A stretch of 64,000 bases of DNA from Mycolicibacterium hodleri (GTDB taxonomy: Bacteria > Actinomycetota > Actinomycetes > Mycobacteriales > Mycobacteriaceae), in contig NZ_RCZG01000004.1 of NCBI RefSeq assembly GCF_006439015.1, forward strand, positions 248,001-312,000. Reading direction: 5' to 3'. A program made the translations under genes and the position numbers. This document shows, one piece after another, positions 1 through 14,187 of the stretch (within the stretch, counting starts at the first letter, position 1; each line of letters opens with the position of its first letter). Below the pieces are notes generated by a model. It did no database searches. It was given only the letters and a program-made list of their open reading frames with translations, and was not told the DNA's origin.

Positions 1-1170
1 GACGGCGACTGGTACCTGCACCTATTCGCCCCGGGCCAGCCGGACCTCAACTGGGAGAACCCCGAGGTCCGTGCCGAATTCGAGGACGTGCTGGCGTTCT
101 GGTTCGACAAGGGTGTCGACGGGTTCCGCATCGACGTCGCACACGGACTGGTGAAGGCCGACGGGTTGCCCGACGGCGGGACCGGAGACGACACCGCGCC
201 GACGCTGGTCCAGCACAACGCCTCGCACCCCGCGTGGGACCAGGACGGCGTGCACGACGTCTATCGCGGCTGGCGCGAGGTGGCGAATCGCTATGCGCCG
301 GAGCGGATCTTCATCGCAGAGGCGTGGGTGCCCAGCAACGAGCGACTGGCGAGGTACCTGCGGCCCGACGAATTGCACACCGCGTTTCAATTCGACTTCT
401 TGCGCGCGCCGTGGCGGGCCGACGTTCTGCAGGAGGTCGTCGACGAGGCGATCGCGGTCGCGGCGACCGTCGGCGCCCCGCCGACCTGGGTGCTGTCCAA
501 CCACGACGTCACCCGCACGGTCACGCGGTACTCCCGGTCGCAGCCGGAGCACCTCATCGAAACCGATTGGGAGCGGGCGCGTTGGAGCAAGGAGACGCCC
601 GACTACGAAGCTGGTCTGCGCCGAGCCAGGGCAGCGGCGCTCGTGCAGCTGGCCCTACCGGGAACGGCCTACGTCTACCAGGGCGAGGAACTCGGCCTCG
701 AGGAGGTCGAGGATCTGCCGGACGAGGTTCGCCAGGATCCGATGTGGGAGCAGTCGGGCTTCACCGACGTCGGCCGTGACGGGTGTCGGGTTCCGCTGCC
801 GTGGGCGGATGACGTTGCACCCTATGGCTTCTCGCTCAGCAAGGACGTTCAGACCTGGCTGCCCCAGCCGCCGCACTGGCCCTCGAAGACTGCTGAGGCT
901 CAGGACGGCGATCCCCATTCGACGCTGAACCTCTACCGCGACGCGCTGTCTGCGCGGGCGGCGATCTGGGTGGACTCCGGCGACCTCGAGTGGATCGCGA
1001 CCACACCCGAGGTGGCGGCATTCCGGCGCGGCCGGGCGCAATGCTGGGTCAACACGGGCGAGATCCCGGTGGACCTGCCCGCGGACGCCGAGGTGGTCCT
1101 GGCATCGGTGCCGGGCACGGGAACTCAGCTTCCTCCGGACTCGGCCGTCTGGCTGATCGCCGGGGCGTGA
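1..1170 (+). CDS. GH13 alpha-glucosidase, 5' truncated by window edge
   Basis: The open frame runs in from base 1, so only the C-terminal 389 residues are present. It shows the hallmark (beta/alpha)8 amylase-family motifs in order: GVDGFRIDVAHG with the nucleophile Asp, IFIAEAWV with the acid/base Glu, and VLSNHDVTR with the transition-state Asp. YVYQGEELGLEEVEDLP follows, as in oligo-1,6-glucosidases and AglA-type maltases. The family hydrolyses terminal alpha-glucosyl bonds of maltose, trehalose-like or isomalto-oligosaccharides in the cytosol. The exact substrate cannot be read from this fragment. It ends 9 bp before a convergent small gene. Confidence 0.9.
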   Translation, partial: DGDWYLHLFAPGQPDLNWENPEVRAEFEDVLAFWFDKGVDGFRIDVAHGLVKADGLPDGGTGDDTAPTLVQHNASHPAWDQDGVHDVYRGWREVANRYAPERIFIAEAWVPSNERLARYLRPDELHTAFQFDFLRAPWRADVLQEVVDEAIAVAATVGAPPTWVLSNHDVTRTVTRYSRSQPEHLIETDWERARWSKETPDYEAGLRRARAAALVQLALPGTAYVYQGEELGLEEVEDLPDEVRQDPMWEQSGFTDVGRDGCRVPLPWADDVAPYGFSLSKDVQTWLPQPPHWPSKTAEAQDGDPHSTLNLYRDALSARAAIWVDSGDLEWIATTPEVAAFRRGRAQCWVNTGEIPVDLPADAEVVLASVPGTGTQLPPDSAVWLIAGA

Positions 1171-1179
1171 GTCGGTGAC

Positions 1180-1536
1180 CTAGCTGGCGACCGACTCGCT
1201 CTCGTCCGGGACGCTGTGGAGTGGGGTCGTGACGGCGGGGGACGGCTGTGCCTGGATCTCGGGAGTGCTGGCCGGGGGGACCGCCCGCTGGATGCCGAGC
1301 ACGTCGCCGATCTCGGTCCAACCGATGCCGGCGTCGTGCGCGGCAAGAGCCGCCACCTGCACGGCATGGGCGGCCGCTTGAAGGTTCTTGCACTTGCGTC
1401 GCCACTTGGCGTTCCGCCGAGCTTCCTCCAGCGTTGCTTGCGCTTCCGTGAGGCGTTGCAGGTGCGGGCCGTTGGACGCTTGTGCCCGAGCTGTCTCGTC
1501 CGAGTGAAGGCCACGACGCCCCCGTGAATCTGCCAT
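1180..1536 (-). CDS. Small helix-turn-helix-like hypothetical protein
   Basis: A 118-residue protein starting MADSRGRRGL. This start is preferred over an upstream in-frame ATG because GGGGGG lies about 9 nt before it. Residues 25-55 are rich in Ala, Glu and Arg and probably form a coiled helix. Then AALAAHDAGIGWTEIGDVLGI resembles the HTH used by many short actinobacterial DNA-binding proteins. The tail is Pro/Ser-rich and disordered. It may bind DNA, but no family or target is recognised. It converges on the GH13 gene. Confidence 0.6.
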   Translation of the reverse strand: MADSRGRRGLHSDETARAQASNGPHLQRLTEAQATLEEARRNAKWRRKCKNLQAAAHAVQVAALAAHDAGIGWTEIGDVLGIQRAVPPASTPEIQAQPSPAVTTPLHSVPDESESVAS

Positions 1537-1745
1537 GTATTTGCCGACCCCCCAATCAGTGAAACTGATAATGGCAGGCAGGAAGCTCAAAGGCAACAGC
1601 CAGAAATACAGAAATATGTGCTCTCCGCAGCTTGGGCGGCTCCGCTAAATGATCTCGGTTGGATTTATGACATTGCATCTCGTCAGAGCGAAATGCTCGT
1701 AATGGGTTGCTATGCTCCGCCGCTCTTCAGGGTCGAATCGGCGTT

Positions 1746-1775
1746 TTGGCTGATCGGACGGTAGCGCGCTACTAT
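1746..1775 (+). promoter_or_regulatory. Probable rplJ promoter
   Basis: TTGGCT (1746-1751) and TACTAT (1770-1775) are separated by 18 nt, a good SigA-type pair. Predicted transcription starts near 1782, leaving a leader of about 210 nt before rplJ. Confidence 0.55.
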
Positions 1776-1781
1776 TTCGGA

Positions 1782-1960
1782 CGTTCCACCGAAGACCGTC
1801 GGTCACCGAGAAATCGGTTGAAGGTCCCGGAATCATCCGGGCGGCCCACGCAGGAGGACGAGGCACCACCGCTGGCTCGCGCCGGCGGATCTTCACGCCC
1901 CGGCCGCTCTGCGCCGGGGCGTTCGTCGTTTCCGGGGTTGAAGAACCCTGATGGGGTCGA
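1782..1960 (+). promoter_or_regulatory. Ribosomal protein L10-type leader of rplJL
   Basis: The long untranslated stretch between promoter and rplJ holds several stems. The clearest is CGCCCCGGC (1896-1904) pairing with GCCGGGGCG (1913-1921), followed by a T-rich run (ttcgtcgttt), which resembles an attenuator. L10 leaders bind the L10-L12 complex to repress their own mRNA in many bacteria. Assignment here rests on position and structure, not on a covariance search. Confidence 0.5.
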
Positions 1961-1992
1961 CCGACGGACCCAATCCTAGATAGGAGGCATGC

Positions 1993-2610
1993 ATGGCCAA
2001 TGCTGAGAAGGCCACCGCCGTTGCCGACATCGCCGAGCAGTTCAAGGAGTCGACCGCCACGGTCGTCACCGAGTATCGCGGGCTCACCGTGGCCAACCTT
2101 GCGGATCTGCGCAAGTCCCTCGGAGGCTCCGCGACCTATTCGGTCGCCAAGAACACCCTGGTAAAGCGCGCGGCGTCCGAGGCAGGTGTAACGGGTCTCG
2201 ACGAACTGTTCACCGGTCCGACCGCCATCGCGTTCATCAAGGGTGAGCCCGTCGATGCCGCCAAGGCAATCAAGACGTTCGCCAAGGACAACAAGGCCCT
2301 CGTCATCAAGGGCGGCTACATGGACGGCAAGGCGCTGTCCGTGGACGAGGTCAACCGCATCGCGGACCTCGAGTCGCGCGAGGTGCTGCTGGCCAAGCTG
2401 GCCGGCGCGATGAAGGCCAAGACCAGCCAGGCCGCGGCGCTGTTCGCCGCCCCGGCATCGCAGGTCGCCCGCCTCGTCTTCGCTCTGCAGGAGAAGAGGG
2501 AGGCCGCGGAAGGCGCACCCGCAGCTCCCGCCGCAGAAGTTGCGGATGCAGAACCAGAAGCAGAAGCACCGACGGACGCCGTGGCCGACGCCCCGGCCGA
2601 CGCCGAATAG
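1993..2610 (+). CDS. rplJ: 50S ribosomal protein L10
   Basis: A 205-residue protein. The N-terminal 130 residues carry the L10 fold that binds 23S rRNA and anchors the L7/L12 dimers at the base of the ribosomal stalk ([27 protein letters not shown]). The C-terminal helix [20 protein letters not shown] binds L12. A long Ala/Glu/Pro-rich acidic tail follows, usual in mycobacteria. The start is fixed by AGGAGG at 1982-1987, five bases upstream. It is followed by rplL after 58 bp and should share its transcript. Confidence 0.97.
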   Translation: MANAEKATAVADIAEQFKESTATVVTEYRGLTVANLADLRKSLGGSATYSVAKNTLVKRAASEAGVTGLDELFTGPTAIAFIKGEPVDAAKAIKTFAKDNKALVIKGGYMDGKALSVDEVNRIADLESREVLLAKLAGAMKAKTSQAAALFAAPASQVARLVFALQEKREAAEGAPAAPAAEVADAEPEAEAPTDAVADAPADAE

Positions 2611-2668
2611 ATCAACCCACACACCCAGCACGAATCCCCCATCAAGAAATAAGTGGAAGGACCACACC

Positions 2669-3055
2669 ATGGCCAAGCTCAGCACTGAAGACCTGCTCGA
2701 CGCGTTCAAGGAACTGACCCTGTTGGAGCTCTCGGAGTTCGTCAAGGCCTTCGAGGAGACCTTTGACGTCACCGCCGCCGCACCGGTTGCCGTTGCCGCC
2801 GCTGCCGGCGCAGCCGCTCCCGCCGAGGCCGCCGAGGAGCAGTCGGAGTTCGACGTCATCCTCGAGGGTGCCGGCGAGAAGAAGATCGGCGTCATCAAGG
2901 TCGTCCGTGAGATCGTCTCGGGTCTGGGCCTCAAGGAGGCCAAGGACCTCGTCGACAGCGCCCCGAAGCCGCTGCTCGAGAAGGTCACCAAGGACCAGGC
3001 TGACGACGCCAAGGCCAAGCTCGAGGCCGCCGGCGCTGCCGTCACGGTCAAGTAG
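2669..3055 (+). CDS. rplL: 50S ribosomal protein L7/L12
   Basis: A 128-residue protein. The N-terminal dimerisation domain ([20 protein letters not shown]) leads into an Ala-rich hinge and then the factor-binding C-terminal domain ([32 protein letters not shown]). It forms the mobile stalk that recruits EF-G and EF-Tu. An open frame extends further upstream, but the ATG at 2669 has GGAAGG 8 nt before it and gives the canonical N-terminus. The 12-bp terminator hairpin just downstream closes the operon. Confidence 0.97.
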   Translation: MAKLSTEDLLDAFKELTLLELSEFVKAFEETFDVTAAAPVAVAAAAGAAAPAEAAEEQSEFDVILEGAGEKKIGVIKVVREIVSGLGLKEAKDLVDSAPKPLLEKVTKDQADDAKAKLEAAGAAVTVK

Positions 3056-3070
3056 TAATTCTGCAGAGAG

Positions 3071-3106
3071 CCGCCCGGGATCATCGCGATCCCGGGCGGT
3101 TCTTTC
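3071..3106 (+). terminator. Rho-independent terminator after rplL
   Basis: A perfect 12-bp stem: 3071-3082 pairs with 3088-3099 around a 5-nt loop. It is followed by TTCTTTC. Confidence 0.85.
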
Positions 3107-3301
3107 ATGTTTGCAGCCGGGCTGGTGGGGCGAGTGAGCAAGCACCGCGGAAGCGGCTAGAGCAAACGACTCGTCGTCATCCGCACGGGCCTGCTGAATG
3201 TGGCAAAGGGGAGAGTGCTCATAGCCGGTGCGCTACAGTGACTCAAGCCACAGGCGGGTGTGTCTGTATGGCGGGCAAAAGCACTGGCGGAAGGATCGCG
3301 C

Positions 3302-4396
3302 GTGGGCATCGGTATTCAGGTTGAGGGACTGACGAAGTCCTTCGGGCCCCAGCGAATTTGGGAGGACGTCACCTTCGACCTGCCGGCGGGTGAGGTCAGC
3401 GTTCTGCTCGGTCCGTCCGGTACCGGTAAGTCGGTGTTCCTGAAGTCGTTGATCGGTCTGCTGCGCCCCGAGCGCGGCAAGATCATCGTCGACGGCACCA
3501 ACATCATCGAGTGCTCTGCCAAGGAGCTCTACGAGATCCGCACGCTGTTCGGCGTGATGTTCCAGGACGGCGCGCTGTTCGGCTCGATGAGCCTGTACGA
3601 CAACACCGCGTTCCCGCTTCGTGAGCACACGAAGAAGAAGGAATCCGAGATCCGTCAGATCGTGATGGAGAAGCTCGACCTGGTCGGTCTGACCGGGGAC
3701 GAGACCAAGTTCCCCGGTGAGATCTCCGGCGGTATGCGCAAGCGTGCCGGGCTGGCCCGCTCGCTGGTGCTGGACCCGCAGATCATTCTCTGCGACGAGC
3801 CCGACTCCGGTCTGGACCCCGTCCGTACGGCGTACCTGAGCCAGCTGCTGATCGACATCAACGCGCAGATCGACTGCACCATTCTGATCGTGACGCACAA
3901 CATCAACATCGCGCGCACCGTGCCGGACAACATGGGCATGCTGTTCCGCAAGCACCTGGTGATGTTCGGCCCTCGCGAGGTTCTGTTGACCTCCGACGAG
4001 CCGGTCGTCAAGCAGTTCCTGAACGGCCGTCGCATCGGTCCGATCGGCATGTCCGAGGAGAAGGACGAGTCGACGATGGCCGAGGAACAGGCCATGATCG
4101 ACGCCGGTCACCACGACGGTGGTACCGAGGAGATCGAGGGCGTGCCGCCGCAGGTCAATGCGACCCCGGGCATGCCGCACCGCAAGGCCGTCGACCGTCG
4201 CCAGGCGCGGGTCCGCGAGATCATGCACACCCTGCCGCCCGCCGCGCAGGAAGCCATCCGCATCGACCTCGAGGGCAACAACCAGCACAAGACGTCCAGC
4301 ATGGCCACCGGCAATGGCGACGACTCCACCGCTCGACACCACAGCAGTGCCGAGGAAGAAGCACCCACGGCGTCGATCCCCGTCGCCAGGGAGTGA
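3302..4396 (+). CDS. mkl: Mce-system ABC transporter ATP-binding protein (Mkl/MceG)
   Basis: A 364-residue ATPase. Walker A is GPSGTGKS, the signature is ISGGMRKR, and Walker B is IILCDEPDSGLD. A long C-terminal extension follows (GRRIGPIGMSEEKDE and beyond) that marks the mycobacterial MceG family. MceG energises the Mce lipid and sterol importers at the cytoplasmic membrane. The GTG at 3302 is chosen because GGAAGGA lies 6 nt upstream. Another GTG at 3260 would add 14 residues and lacks an SD. The stop overlaps the GTG of the next gene by four bases. Confidence 0.93.
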   Translation: MGIGIQVEGLTKSFGPQRIWEDVTFDLPAGEVSVLLGPSGTGKSVFLKSLIGLLRPERGKIIVDGTNIIECSAKELYEIRTLFGVMFQDGALFGSMSLYDNTAFPLREHTKKKESEIRQIVMEKLDLVGLTGDETKFPGEISGGMRKRAGLARSLVLDPQIILCDEPDSGLDPVRTAYLSQLLIDINAQIDCTILIVTHNINIARTVPDNMGMLFRKHLVMFGPREVLLTSDEPVVKQFLNGRRIGPIGMSEEKDESTMAEEQAMIDAGHHDGGTEEIEGVPPQVNATPGMPHRKAVDRRQARVREIMHTLPPAAQEAIRIDLEGNNQHKTSSMATGNGDDSTARHHSSAEEEAPTASIPVARE

Positions 4397-5142
4397 ATTA
4401 CCCCGGTCGACTGGACCGGCGAATTCGCGCTCTGCTGAACCGTCCCGCCACGGTCGTGGACGGCTACCTCGACGTCATGGGTGGCGCGCGAGTTCCGCAG
4501 ACCACCGGCCAACGCGTCATGGGTTCCACGGTGCTCCCGATGATCTACGAGCGGCTCTGGCGGCCCGTGCTGTTCTGGGGCTTCACCGCGCGCAACACCG
4601 CGCAGGAGGACCGACGCAAGCTGAGACTGCTCGGTATCCAACCCGGGGACACCGTCCTCGACGTCGCATGCGGGCCGGGCAACACCACCCGCTCCCTGGT
4701 CGAGCAGGTCGGCCCCGACGGTATCGCCATCGGGGTGGACAGTTCGGCGAGCATGCTGGCCCAGGCCGTGCGGGAGACCGCCCCCGACAGCCCGGTCGGC
4801 TACGTCCGCGGAGACGCCGTCGACCTGCCGTTCGACGACGGCACGTTCGACGCGATCAGCTGCTACGGAGCGCTGTACCTGATGGACGACCCCCTCGGTT
4901 CGCTGCGCGACATGATCCGAGTCCTCAAGCCCGGTGGCCGCATCGCCATCCTCACGACGTGCGCCCGCGGACCCGCTCACGTGCGCCAGGTGGAGGTCGC
5001 GGCGTCGCGGCTGGCACCCCTGCGGCTGTTCGACGTGGACGAGATCACGGATGCACTGCGCGACGCGGGTCTGGTGGAGGTGACGAGAAACGTGTCCGCA
5101 GCCTCGCAGACCGTGGGCGGACGGCGGCCCGAGACCTCGTGA
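4393..5142 (+). CDS. Class I SAM-dependent methyltransferase
   Basis: A 249-residue protein. Motif I is VLDVACGPGNTTRSL, the acidic residue VD follows in AIGVDSSASML, and GDAVDLPFDDGTFDAISCYGALY matches motif II/III of UbiE/Methyltransf_11 enzymes. RVLKPGGRIAIL is the post-III strand. The acceptor is unknown. The start codon sits in GTGA overlapping the mkl stop, so translation is coupled to the Mce ATPase. A role in envelope lipid modification is possible but is inference. Confidence 0.85.
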   Translation: MNYPGRLDRRIRALLNRPATVVDGYLDVMGGARVPQTTGQRVMGSTVLPMIYERLWRPVLFWGFTARNTAQEDRRKLRLLGIQPGDTVLDVACGPGNTTRSLVEQVGPDGIAIGVDSSASMLAQAVRETAPDSPVGYVRGDAVDLPFDDGTFDAISCYGALYLMDDPLGSLRDMIRVLKPGGRIAILTTCARGPAHVRQVEVAASRLAPLRLFDVDEITDALRDAGLVEVTRNVSAASQTVGGRRPETS

Positions 5143-5390
5143 TGTCGGGTGGCCGGCGCCAAAGGCGATGACGCACAACGAGCTTCAACGGGCGGCAGCG
5201 GGGTGCGTGGCAGTCCACAGCTTCCCGGTGCCTTCATTCGAGGCTACTTCGACGAAAACTACCCACCGAAACACCGTTCTATCTCTTGACGCAACGGCAC
5301 AAACGGGCCAATCTGTTGGTCAGCAATGTGTGAAGAGATAGAGGGATTCCAGTCGCCAGCCAGCGTCCGGCTCGTTCTTCCGCGCGATTG

Positions 5391-5419
5391 TTGAGGAATG
5401 CGCCCGTCTGCGCTATTGT
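5391..5419 (+). promoter_or_regulatory. Probable rpoB promoter
   Basis: TTGAGG (5391-5396) and TATTGT (5414-5419) have an exact 17-nt spacer. This is the best SigA-like pair in the 485-bp gap 5143-5627, which otherwise holds no convincing gene. The predicted start near 5424 gives a leader of about 200 nt. A TTGACA at 5463 has no matching -10. Confidence 0.6.
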
Positions 5420-5627
5420 TGGACGTTGCGCTGGCTGCATCCTGCCCATCCTCACCCGCCTCTTGACACCGTGGTCCTAGCCTGAGCCCTGCTCAGTGAT
5501 CTAGTCGTGTGCCTCGAGGCCGAGATCAGGCTTGAGAACGCCAGCCGAACCTAACGCAGATAACGCGGCCAAGGGTCCGGTTCAGGCCGGTTCCCGATAG
5601 TCGCATCCGGTGCTGGAAGGATGCATC

Positions 5628-9131
<3,504 letters not shown>

Positions 9132-9203
9132 GTGTTTTGAGGACCCCCGCGGTCCACGCTTTGATTGATTGTCATCTAGTCCCGCAAGGGGAAAGGGAGT
9201 TAC

Positions 9204-12200
9204 GTGCTCGACGTCAACTTCTTCGATGAACTCCGCATTGGCCTGGCCACTGCGGACGACATCCGCAACTGGTCCTACGGCGAAGTCAAGAAGCCGGAGA
9301 CCATCAACTACCGCACGCTCAAGCCAGAGAAGGACGGCCTGTTCTGCGAGAAGATCTTCGGACCTACTCGCGACTGGGAGTGCTACTGCGGCAAGTACAA
9401 GCGCGTGCGCTTCAAGGGCATCGTCTGTGAGCGCTGCGGCGTCGAGGTCACTCGCGCCAAGGTGCGTCGTGAGCGGATGGGCCACATCGAACTGGCCGCT
9501 CCCGTCACGCACATCTGGTACTTCAAGGGCGTGCCGAGCCGTCTCGGCTACCTGCTGGACCTGGCTCCGAAGGATCTCGAAAAGATCATCTACTTCGCGG
9601 CCTACGTGATCACCGCTGTCGACACCGAGCAGCGGCACAACGACCTGTCGACACTCGAGGCCGAGATGGTCGTCGAGAAGAAGGCGGTCGAGGATCAGCG
9701 CGATCTCGATCTGGCCGAGCGCTCGCAGAAGCTCGAGGCCGACATGGCCGAACTCGAAAAGGACGGCGCCAAGTCCGACGTTCGCCGCAAGGTGCGCGAC
9801 GGTGGCGAGCGCGAGATGCGTCAGCTCCGCGACCGGGCCCAGCGCGAGCTGGACCGCCTCGACGAGGTCTGGACGACGTTCACCAAGCTGGCTCCCAAGC
9901 AGCTGATCGTCGACGAGATGCTGTACCGCGAGATCATCGACCGCTACGGCGAGTACTTCAACGGTGCCATGGGCGCCGAGTCGATCAAGAAGCTCATCGA
10001 GAACTTCGACATCGACGCCGAGGCCGAGATCCTGCGCGACACCATCAAGAACGGCAAGGGCCAGAAGAAGCTGCGTGCGCTCAAGCGGCTCAAGGTCGTT
10101 GCGGCGTTCCAGATGAACCGCAACTCGCCCATGGGCATGGTGCTCGACGCCGTTCCGGTGATCCCGCCGGAGCTCCGTCCGATGGTTCAGCTCGACGGTG
10201 GCCGCTTCGCCACGTCCGACCTGAACGATCTGTACCGCCGCGTGATCAACCGCAACAACCGGTTGAAGCGACTGATCGACCTCGGCGCGCCCGAGATCAT
10301 CGTCAACAACGAGAAGCGCATGCTTCAGGAGTCCGTGGACGCGTTGTTCGACAACGGTCGTCGTGGTCGCCCCGTCACCGGACCGGGCAACCGTCCGCTG
10401 AAGTCGCTGTCGGATCTGCTGAAGGGCAAGCAGGGCCGGTTCCGTCAGAACCTGCTCGGCAAGCGCGTCGACTACTCCGGCCGTTCGGTCATCGTGGTTG
10501 GCCCTCAGCTGAAGCTGCACCAGTGTGGTCTGCCGAAGCTGATGGCACTCGAGCTGTTCAAGCCGTTCGTGATGAAGCGTCTCGTCGACCTGAATCACGC
10601 GCAGAACATCAAGAGCGCCAAGCGGATGGTGGAGCGCCAGCGCGCACAGGTGTGGGACGTCCTCGAAGAGGTCATCTCCGAGCACCCCGTGCTGCTGAAC
10701 CGCGCACCCACGCTGCACCGGTTGGGCATCCAGGCCTTCGAGCCGCAGCTGGTGGAAGGCAAGGCAATCCAGCTGCACCCGCTGGTCTGCGAGGCGTTCA
10801 ACGCCGACTTCGACGGTGACCAGATGGCAGTCCACCTGCCGCTGTCCGCCGAGGCGCAGGCCGAGGCGCGCATCCTGATGCTGTCGTCGAACAACATCCT
10901 GTCTCCCGCGTCGGGCCGCCCGTTGGCCATGCCGCGTCTGGACATGGTGACCGGTCTGTTCTTCCTGACCGCCGAGATCGACGGTGACACGGGCGAGGGC
11001 ACTGCCGCCGCCACCGATCACGCCGAGACGGGTGTGTACAGCTCACCCGCCGAGGCCCAGATGGCCGTCGACCGCGGCGCGCTGAGCGTGCGGGCCAAGA
11101 TCAAGGTTCGGCTGACGCATCAGCGCCCGCCCGCCGAGGTCGAGGCCGCGCAGTTCCCCGAGGGCTGGAAGATGGGCGACGCCTGGTTGGCGGAGACCAC
11201 GCTGGGTCGGGTGCTCTTCAACGAGCTGCTGCCCAGGGGCTACCCGTTCGTCAACAAGCAGATGCACAAGAAGGTCCAGGCGTCGATCATCAACGATCTC
11301 GCCGAGCGCTACCCGATGATCGTCGTCGCGCAGACCGTCGACAAGCTCAAGGACGCCGGCTTCTACTGGGCCACCCGATCGGGTGTCACCGTGTCGATGG
11401 CTGACGTGCTGGTGCCGCCGAACAAGGCACAGATCCTCGACGGCTACGAGCAGCAGGCCGACGCCATCGAGAAGAAGTACCAGCGCGGCGCTCTGAACAA
11501 GCCCGAGCGGACCGACGCGTTGGTGAAGATCTGGAAGGAAGCCACCGAAGAGGTCGGCAACGCACTGCGCGATCACTACCCGTCGTCGAACTCGATCATT
11601 CAGCTGATCGACTCCGGCGCCACCGGTACGTTCAATCAGACGCGCACCCTGGCCGGCATGAAGGGCCTGGTGACGAACCCGAAGGGTGAGTTCATCCCGC
11701 GCCCGATCAAGTCGTCCTTCCGTGAGGGCCTGACCGTGTTGGAGTACTTCATCAACACGCACAGTGCTCGAAAGGGTCTGGCCGACACCGCCCTTCGTAC
11801 GGCGGACTCGGGTTACCTGACCCGTCGTCTGGTCGACGTGTCTCAGGACGTCATCGTGCGCGAGCACGATTGCCAGACTGAGCGCGGCATCATGACCACG
11901 ATCGCGTCGCCCGAGGCCGACGGCTCCCTGACCCGCGATGCGCACGTCGAGACCTCGACGTATGCGCGGACGCTGGCCGTGGATGCGGTCGACGCGAGCG
12001 GCAACGTCATCGTCGAGCGTGGGCACGACCTGGGCGATCCGGCGATCGACGCACTGCTCGCCGCCGGCATCACCGAGGTGAAGGTCCGCTCCGTGCTGAC
12101 CTGCACCACGGGCACCGGCGTGTGCGCCACGTGCTACGGCCGTTCGATGGCCACCGGCAAGCTGGTCGACATCGGTGAGGCAGTCGGCATCGTCGCCGCG

Positions 12201-13154
12201 CAGTCCATCGGCGAGCCCGGCACGCAGCTGACCATGCGTACGTTCAAGCAGGAAGGCGGCGTCGGTGAGGACATCACCGGTGGTCTTCCTCGCGTGCAGG
12301 AGCTGTTCGAGGCCCGCGTGCCTCGCAACACCGCTCCGATCGCGGACGTCACCGGTCGGGTCAGCATCGAGGTGGGCGAGAAGTTCTACAAGATGACGAT
12401 CGTCCCGGATGACGGTGGCGAGGAAGTCGTCTACGACAAGCTCACCCGTCGTCAGCGCCTGAAGGTGTTCAAGCACGAGGACGGCTCCGAGCGGTTGCTG
12501 ACCGACGGCGACCACGTCGAGGTGGGCCAGCAGCTAATGGAAGGCTCGGCCAACCCGCACGAGGTGCTGCGCGTCCAGGGCCCCCGCGAGGTGCAGATCC
12601 ACCTCGTCAAGGAGGTCCAGGAGGTCTACCGCGCCCAGGGTGTGTCGATCCACGACAAGCACATCGAGGTGATCGTCCGGCAGATGCTGCGTCGTGTGAC
12701 CGTGATCGATTCGGGCGCAACGGAGTTCCTGCCCGGCTCGCTCACCGAACGTGCGGAGTTCGAGTCGGCGAACCGTCGCGTCGTGGCCGAGGGTGGAGAG
12801 CCCGCGGCCGGTCGTCCGGTGCTCATGGGCATCACGAAGGCCTCGTTGGCGACCGATTCCTGGTTGTCGGCGGCGTCGTTCCAGGAGACCACGCGAGTCC
12901 TGACCGATGCGGCGATCAACTGCCGCAGCGACAGGCTCAACGGTCTGAAGGAGAACGTGATCATCGGCAAGCTGATCCCGGCCGGTACGGGTATCGCCCG
13001 CTACCGGGACATCCAGGTGCAGCCCACCGAGGAGGCCCGCGCCGCGGCGTACACGATCCCGTCCTACGAGGATCAGTACTACAGCCCGGACTTCGGTCAG
13101 GGTGCCGGCCAGGCCGTGCCGCTGGACGACTACGGATTCAGCGACTACCGCTAG
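9204..13154 (+). CDS. rpoC: RNA polymerase beta' subunit
   Basis: A 1,316-residue beta' subunit. The N-terminal zinc ribbon [20 protein letters not shown], the catalytic [14 protein letters not shown] loop holding Mg2+, the bridge and trigger helix region ([18 protein letters not shown]) and the second zinc site ([13 protein letters not shown]) are all present. It starts with GTG after GGGAAAGGGAG, and [14 protein letters not shown] is the usual N-terminus. It forms the core enzyme with RpoB from the same transcript, and a strong hairpin follows the stop. Confidence 0.98.
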   Translation: MLDVNFFDELRIGLATADDIRNWSYGEVKKPETINYRTLKPEKDGLFCEKIFGPTRDWECYCGKYKRVRFKGIVCERCGVEVTRAKVRRERMGHIELAAPVTHIWYFKGVPSRLGYLLDLAPKDLEKIIYFAAYVITAVDTEQRHNDLSTLEAEMVVEKKAVEDQRDLDLAERSQKLEADMAELEKDGAKSDVRRKVRDGGEREMRQLRDRAQRELDRLDEVWTTFTKLAPKQLIVDEMLYREIIDRYGEYFNGAMGAESIKKLIENFDIDAEAEILRDTIKNGKGQKKLRALKRLKVVAAFQMNRNSPMGMVLDAVPVIPPELRPMVQLDGGRFATSDLNDLYRRVINRNNRLKRLIDLGAPEIIVNNEKRMLQESVDALFDNGRRGRPVTGPGNRPLKSLSDLLKGKQGRFRQNLLGKRVDYSGRSVIVVGPQLKLHQCGLPKLMALELFKPFVMKRLVDLNHAQNIKSAKRMVERQRAQVWDVLEEVISEHPVLLNRAPTLHRLGIQAFEPQLVEGKAIQLHPLVCEAFNADFDGDQMAVHLPLSAEAQAEARILMLSSNNILSPASGRPLAMPRLDMVTGLFFLTAEIDGDTGEGTAAATDHAETGVYSSPAEAQMAVDRGALSVRAKIKVRLTHQRPPAEVEAAQFPEGWKMGDAWLAETTLGRVLFNELLPRGYPFVNKQMHKKVQASIINDLAERYPMIVVAQTVDKLKDAGFYWATRSGVTVSMADVLVPPNKAQILDGYEQQADAIEKKYQRGALNKPERTDALVKIWKEATEEVGNALRDHYPSSNSIIQLIDSGATGTFNQTRTLAGMKGLVTNPKGEFIPRPIKSSFREGLTVLEYFINTHSARKGLADTALRTADSGYLTRRLVDVSQDVIVREHDCQTERGIMTTIASPEADGSLTRDAHVETSTYARTLAVDAVDASGNVIVERGHDLGDPAIDALLAAGITEVKVRSVLTCTTGTGVCATCYGRSMATGKLVDIGEAVGIVAAQSIGEPGTQLTMRTFKQEGGVGEDITGGLPRVQELFEARVPRNTAPIADVTGRVSIEVGEKFYKMTIVPDDGGEEVVYDKLTRRQRLKVFKHEDGSERLLTDGDHVEVGQQLMEGSANPHEVLRVQGPREVQIHLVKEVQEVYRAQGVSIHDKHIEVIVRQMLRRVTVIDSGATEFLPGSLTERAEFESANRRVVAEGGEPAAGRPVLMGITKASLATDSWLSAASFQETTRVLTDAAINCRSDRLNGLKENVIIGKLIPAGTGIARYRDIQVQPTEEARAAAYTIPSYEDQYYSPDFGQGAGQAVPLDDYGFSDYR

Positions 13155-13178
13155 AACGCTGTTTGCGCGAGCAGACAC

Positions 13179-13214
13179 AAAAGTGCCCCAAATCTTGCGA
13201 TTTGGGGCACTTTT
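13179..13214 (+). terminator. Rho-independent terminator after rpoC
   Basis: A perfect 15-bp stem (13179-13193 with 13200-13214) around a 6-nt loop, ending in TTTT. The left flank carries GCGAGCAGAC, a motif that recurs at other gene ends in this window. Confidence 0.88.
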
Positions 13215-13305
13215 GCGTGTGTTGGGCAGTCCACAGAGGCGGCTTCGTTCACAGATTGACGATCGTGCGTGGTGCCGGCCGCGGGTTGTCCCGACCCTTG
13301 AGAGC

Positions 13306-14187
13306 ATGCCGGGCGAAGAGATATTCAATGCGAATGGCGGGTTGGCGACAGCCGGGCAGTTGCTGACCGTCATGTCCCGCAAGATGCTGGCGTCGCACGT
13401 TCGGGCGGGCACGTTGATTCGGGTGTGGCACGGCGTGTATGCACAATCGCCGCCGGACATTCTCGGGCGACTCGCCGGGCTGGACATGATGACGGGACGG
13501 TCGGTCGTCGCGTGCTCCAACACGGCAGCGCAGCTGTACGGCTTCGACACCGAGGCCGACAGCCGTATCCACGTGCTCGATCCCGCCGTACGAATGCGGA
13601 CATCGGCGAATCTCGTGGTGCATCAACGCGTGGGGGCACCGCTTCGCCGCGTCGAGGGGCGACTCGTCACGGCTCCCGCGTGGACCGCGATCGAGGTCGC
13701 GCGCACCCTTCGCAGGCCGCGCGCGCTGGCTACGCTCGATTGCGCCCTGCGGAGCGGGACGTGTTCGCACGACGACCTGATGACGACCGCCCGCGAGCAC
13801 GCGGGCCGACGAGGCATCGTCAACGTGCGTGCTCTCCTTGATCATGCCGACCCCCGCGCAGAGTCACCCATGGAGAGCGAGGCGCGACTGGTCTTCATCG
13901 ACGGTGGGTTGCCGCTTCCCGAGTTGCAGTACGAGATCATCGACCGCTGTGGTCAGCTGTGGCGGGTCGACTTCGCATGGCCGCACGCCAAGGTGATCGC
14001 GGAGTACGACAGTGTCGAGTGGCATGCGAATCCCGCGGCCTTCAAGCACGACCGGATGAAGACGGCTCGGCTGCAGGAATGCGGCTGGACGACGATTCCG
14101 ATGGTGGTCAATGACGTCCGGTACACACCGTTCGAGCTGGTGGCACGGATCTTTCAGCGCCTTGACCGCGCGCCACTCGCAGGCTGA
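13306..14187 (+). CDS. AbiEi-type antitoxin-domain / DUF559-like protein
   Basis: A 293-residue protein starting MPGEEIFNANGG. Residues 5-60 (TAGQLLTVMSRKMLASHVRAG, RVWHGVYA) resemble the winged-helix N-domain of AbiEi antitoxins. The C-terminal part (ESEARLVFIDGGLPLPELQY, WRVDFAWP, VIAEYDSVEWH) fits the PD-(D/E)XK-like fold of DUF559 proteins. Such proteins are very common in mycobacteria as lone genes. No partner toxin is adjacent, so calling it a toxin-antitoxin component would be unsupported. A nuclease-like role is possible. Confidence 0.75.
   Translation: MPGEEIFNANGGLATAGQLLTVMSRKMLASHVRAGTLIRVWHGVYAQSPPDILGRLAGLDMMTGRSVVACSNTAAQLYGFDTEADSRIHVLDPAVRMRTSANLVVHQRVGAPLRRVEGRLVTAPAWTAIEVARTLRRPRALATLDCALRSGTCSHDDLMTTAREHAGRRGIVNVRALLDHADPRAESPMESEARLVFIDGGLPLPELQYEIIDRCGQLWRVDFAWPHAKVIAEYDSVEWHANPAAFKHDRMKTARLQECGWTTIPMVVNDVRYTPFELVARIFQRLDRAPLAG

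Noticed and set aside
5463..5490. TTGACA as a second rpoB promoter
   Set aside because: No acceptable -10 hexamer occurs 16-19 nt downstream.
13306..14187. Type IV toxin-antitoxin system
   Set aside because: Only an AbiEi-like domain is seen. There is no adjacent nucleotidyltransferase toxin gene.
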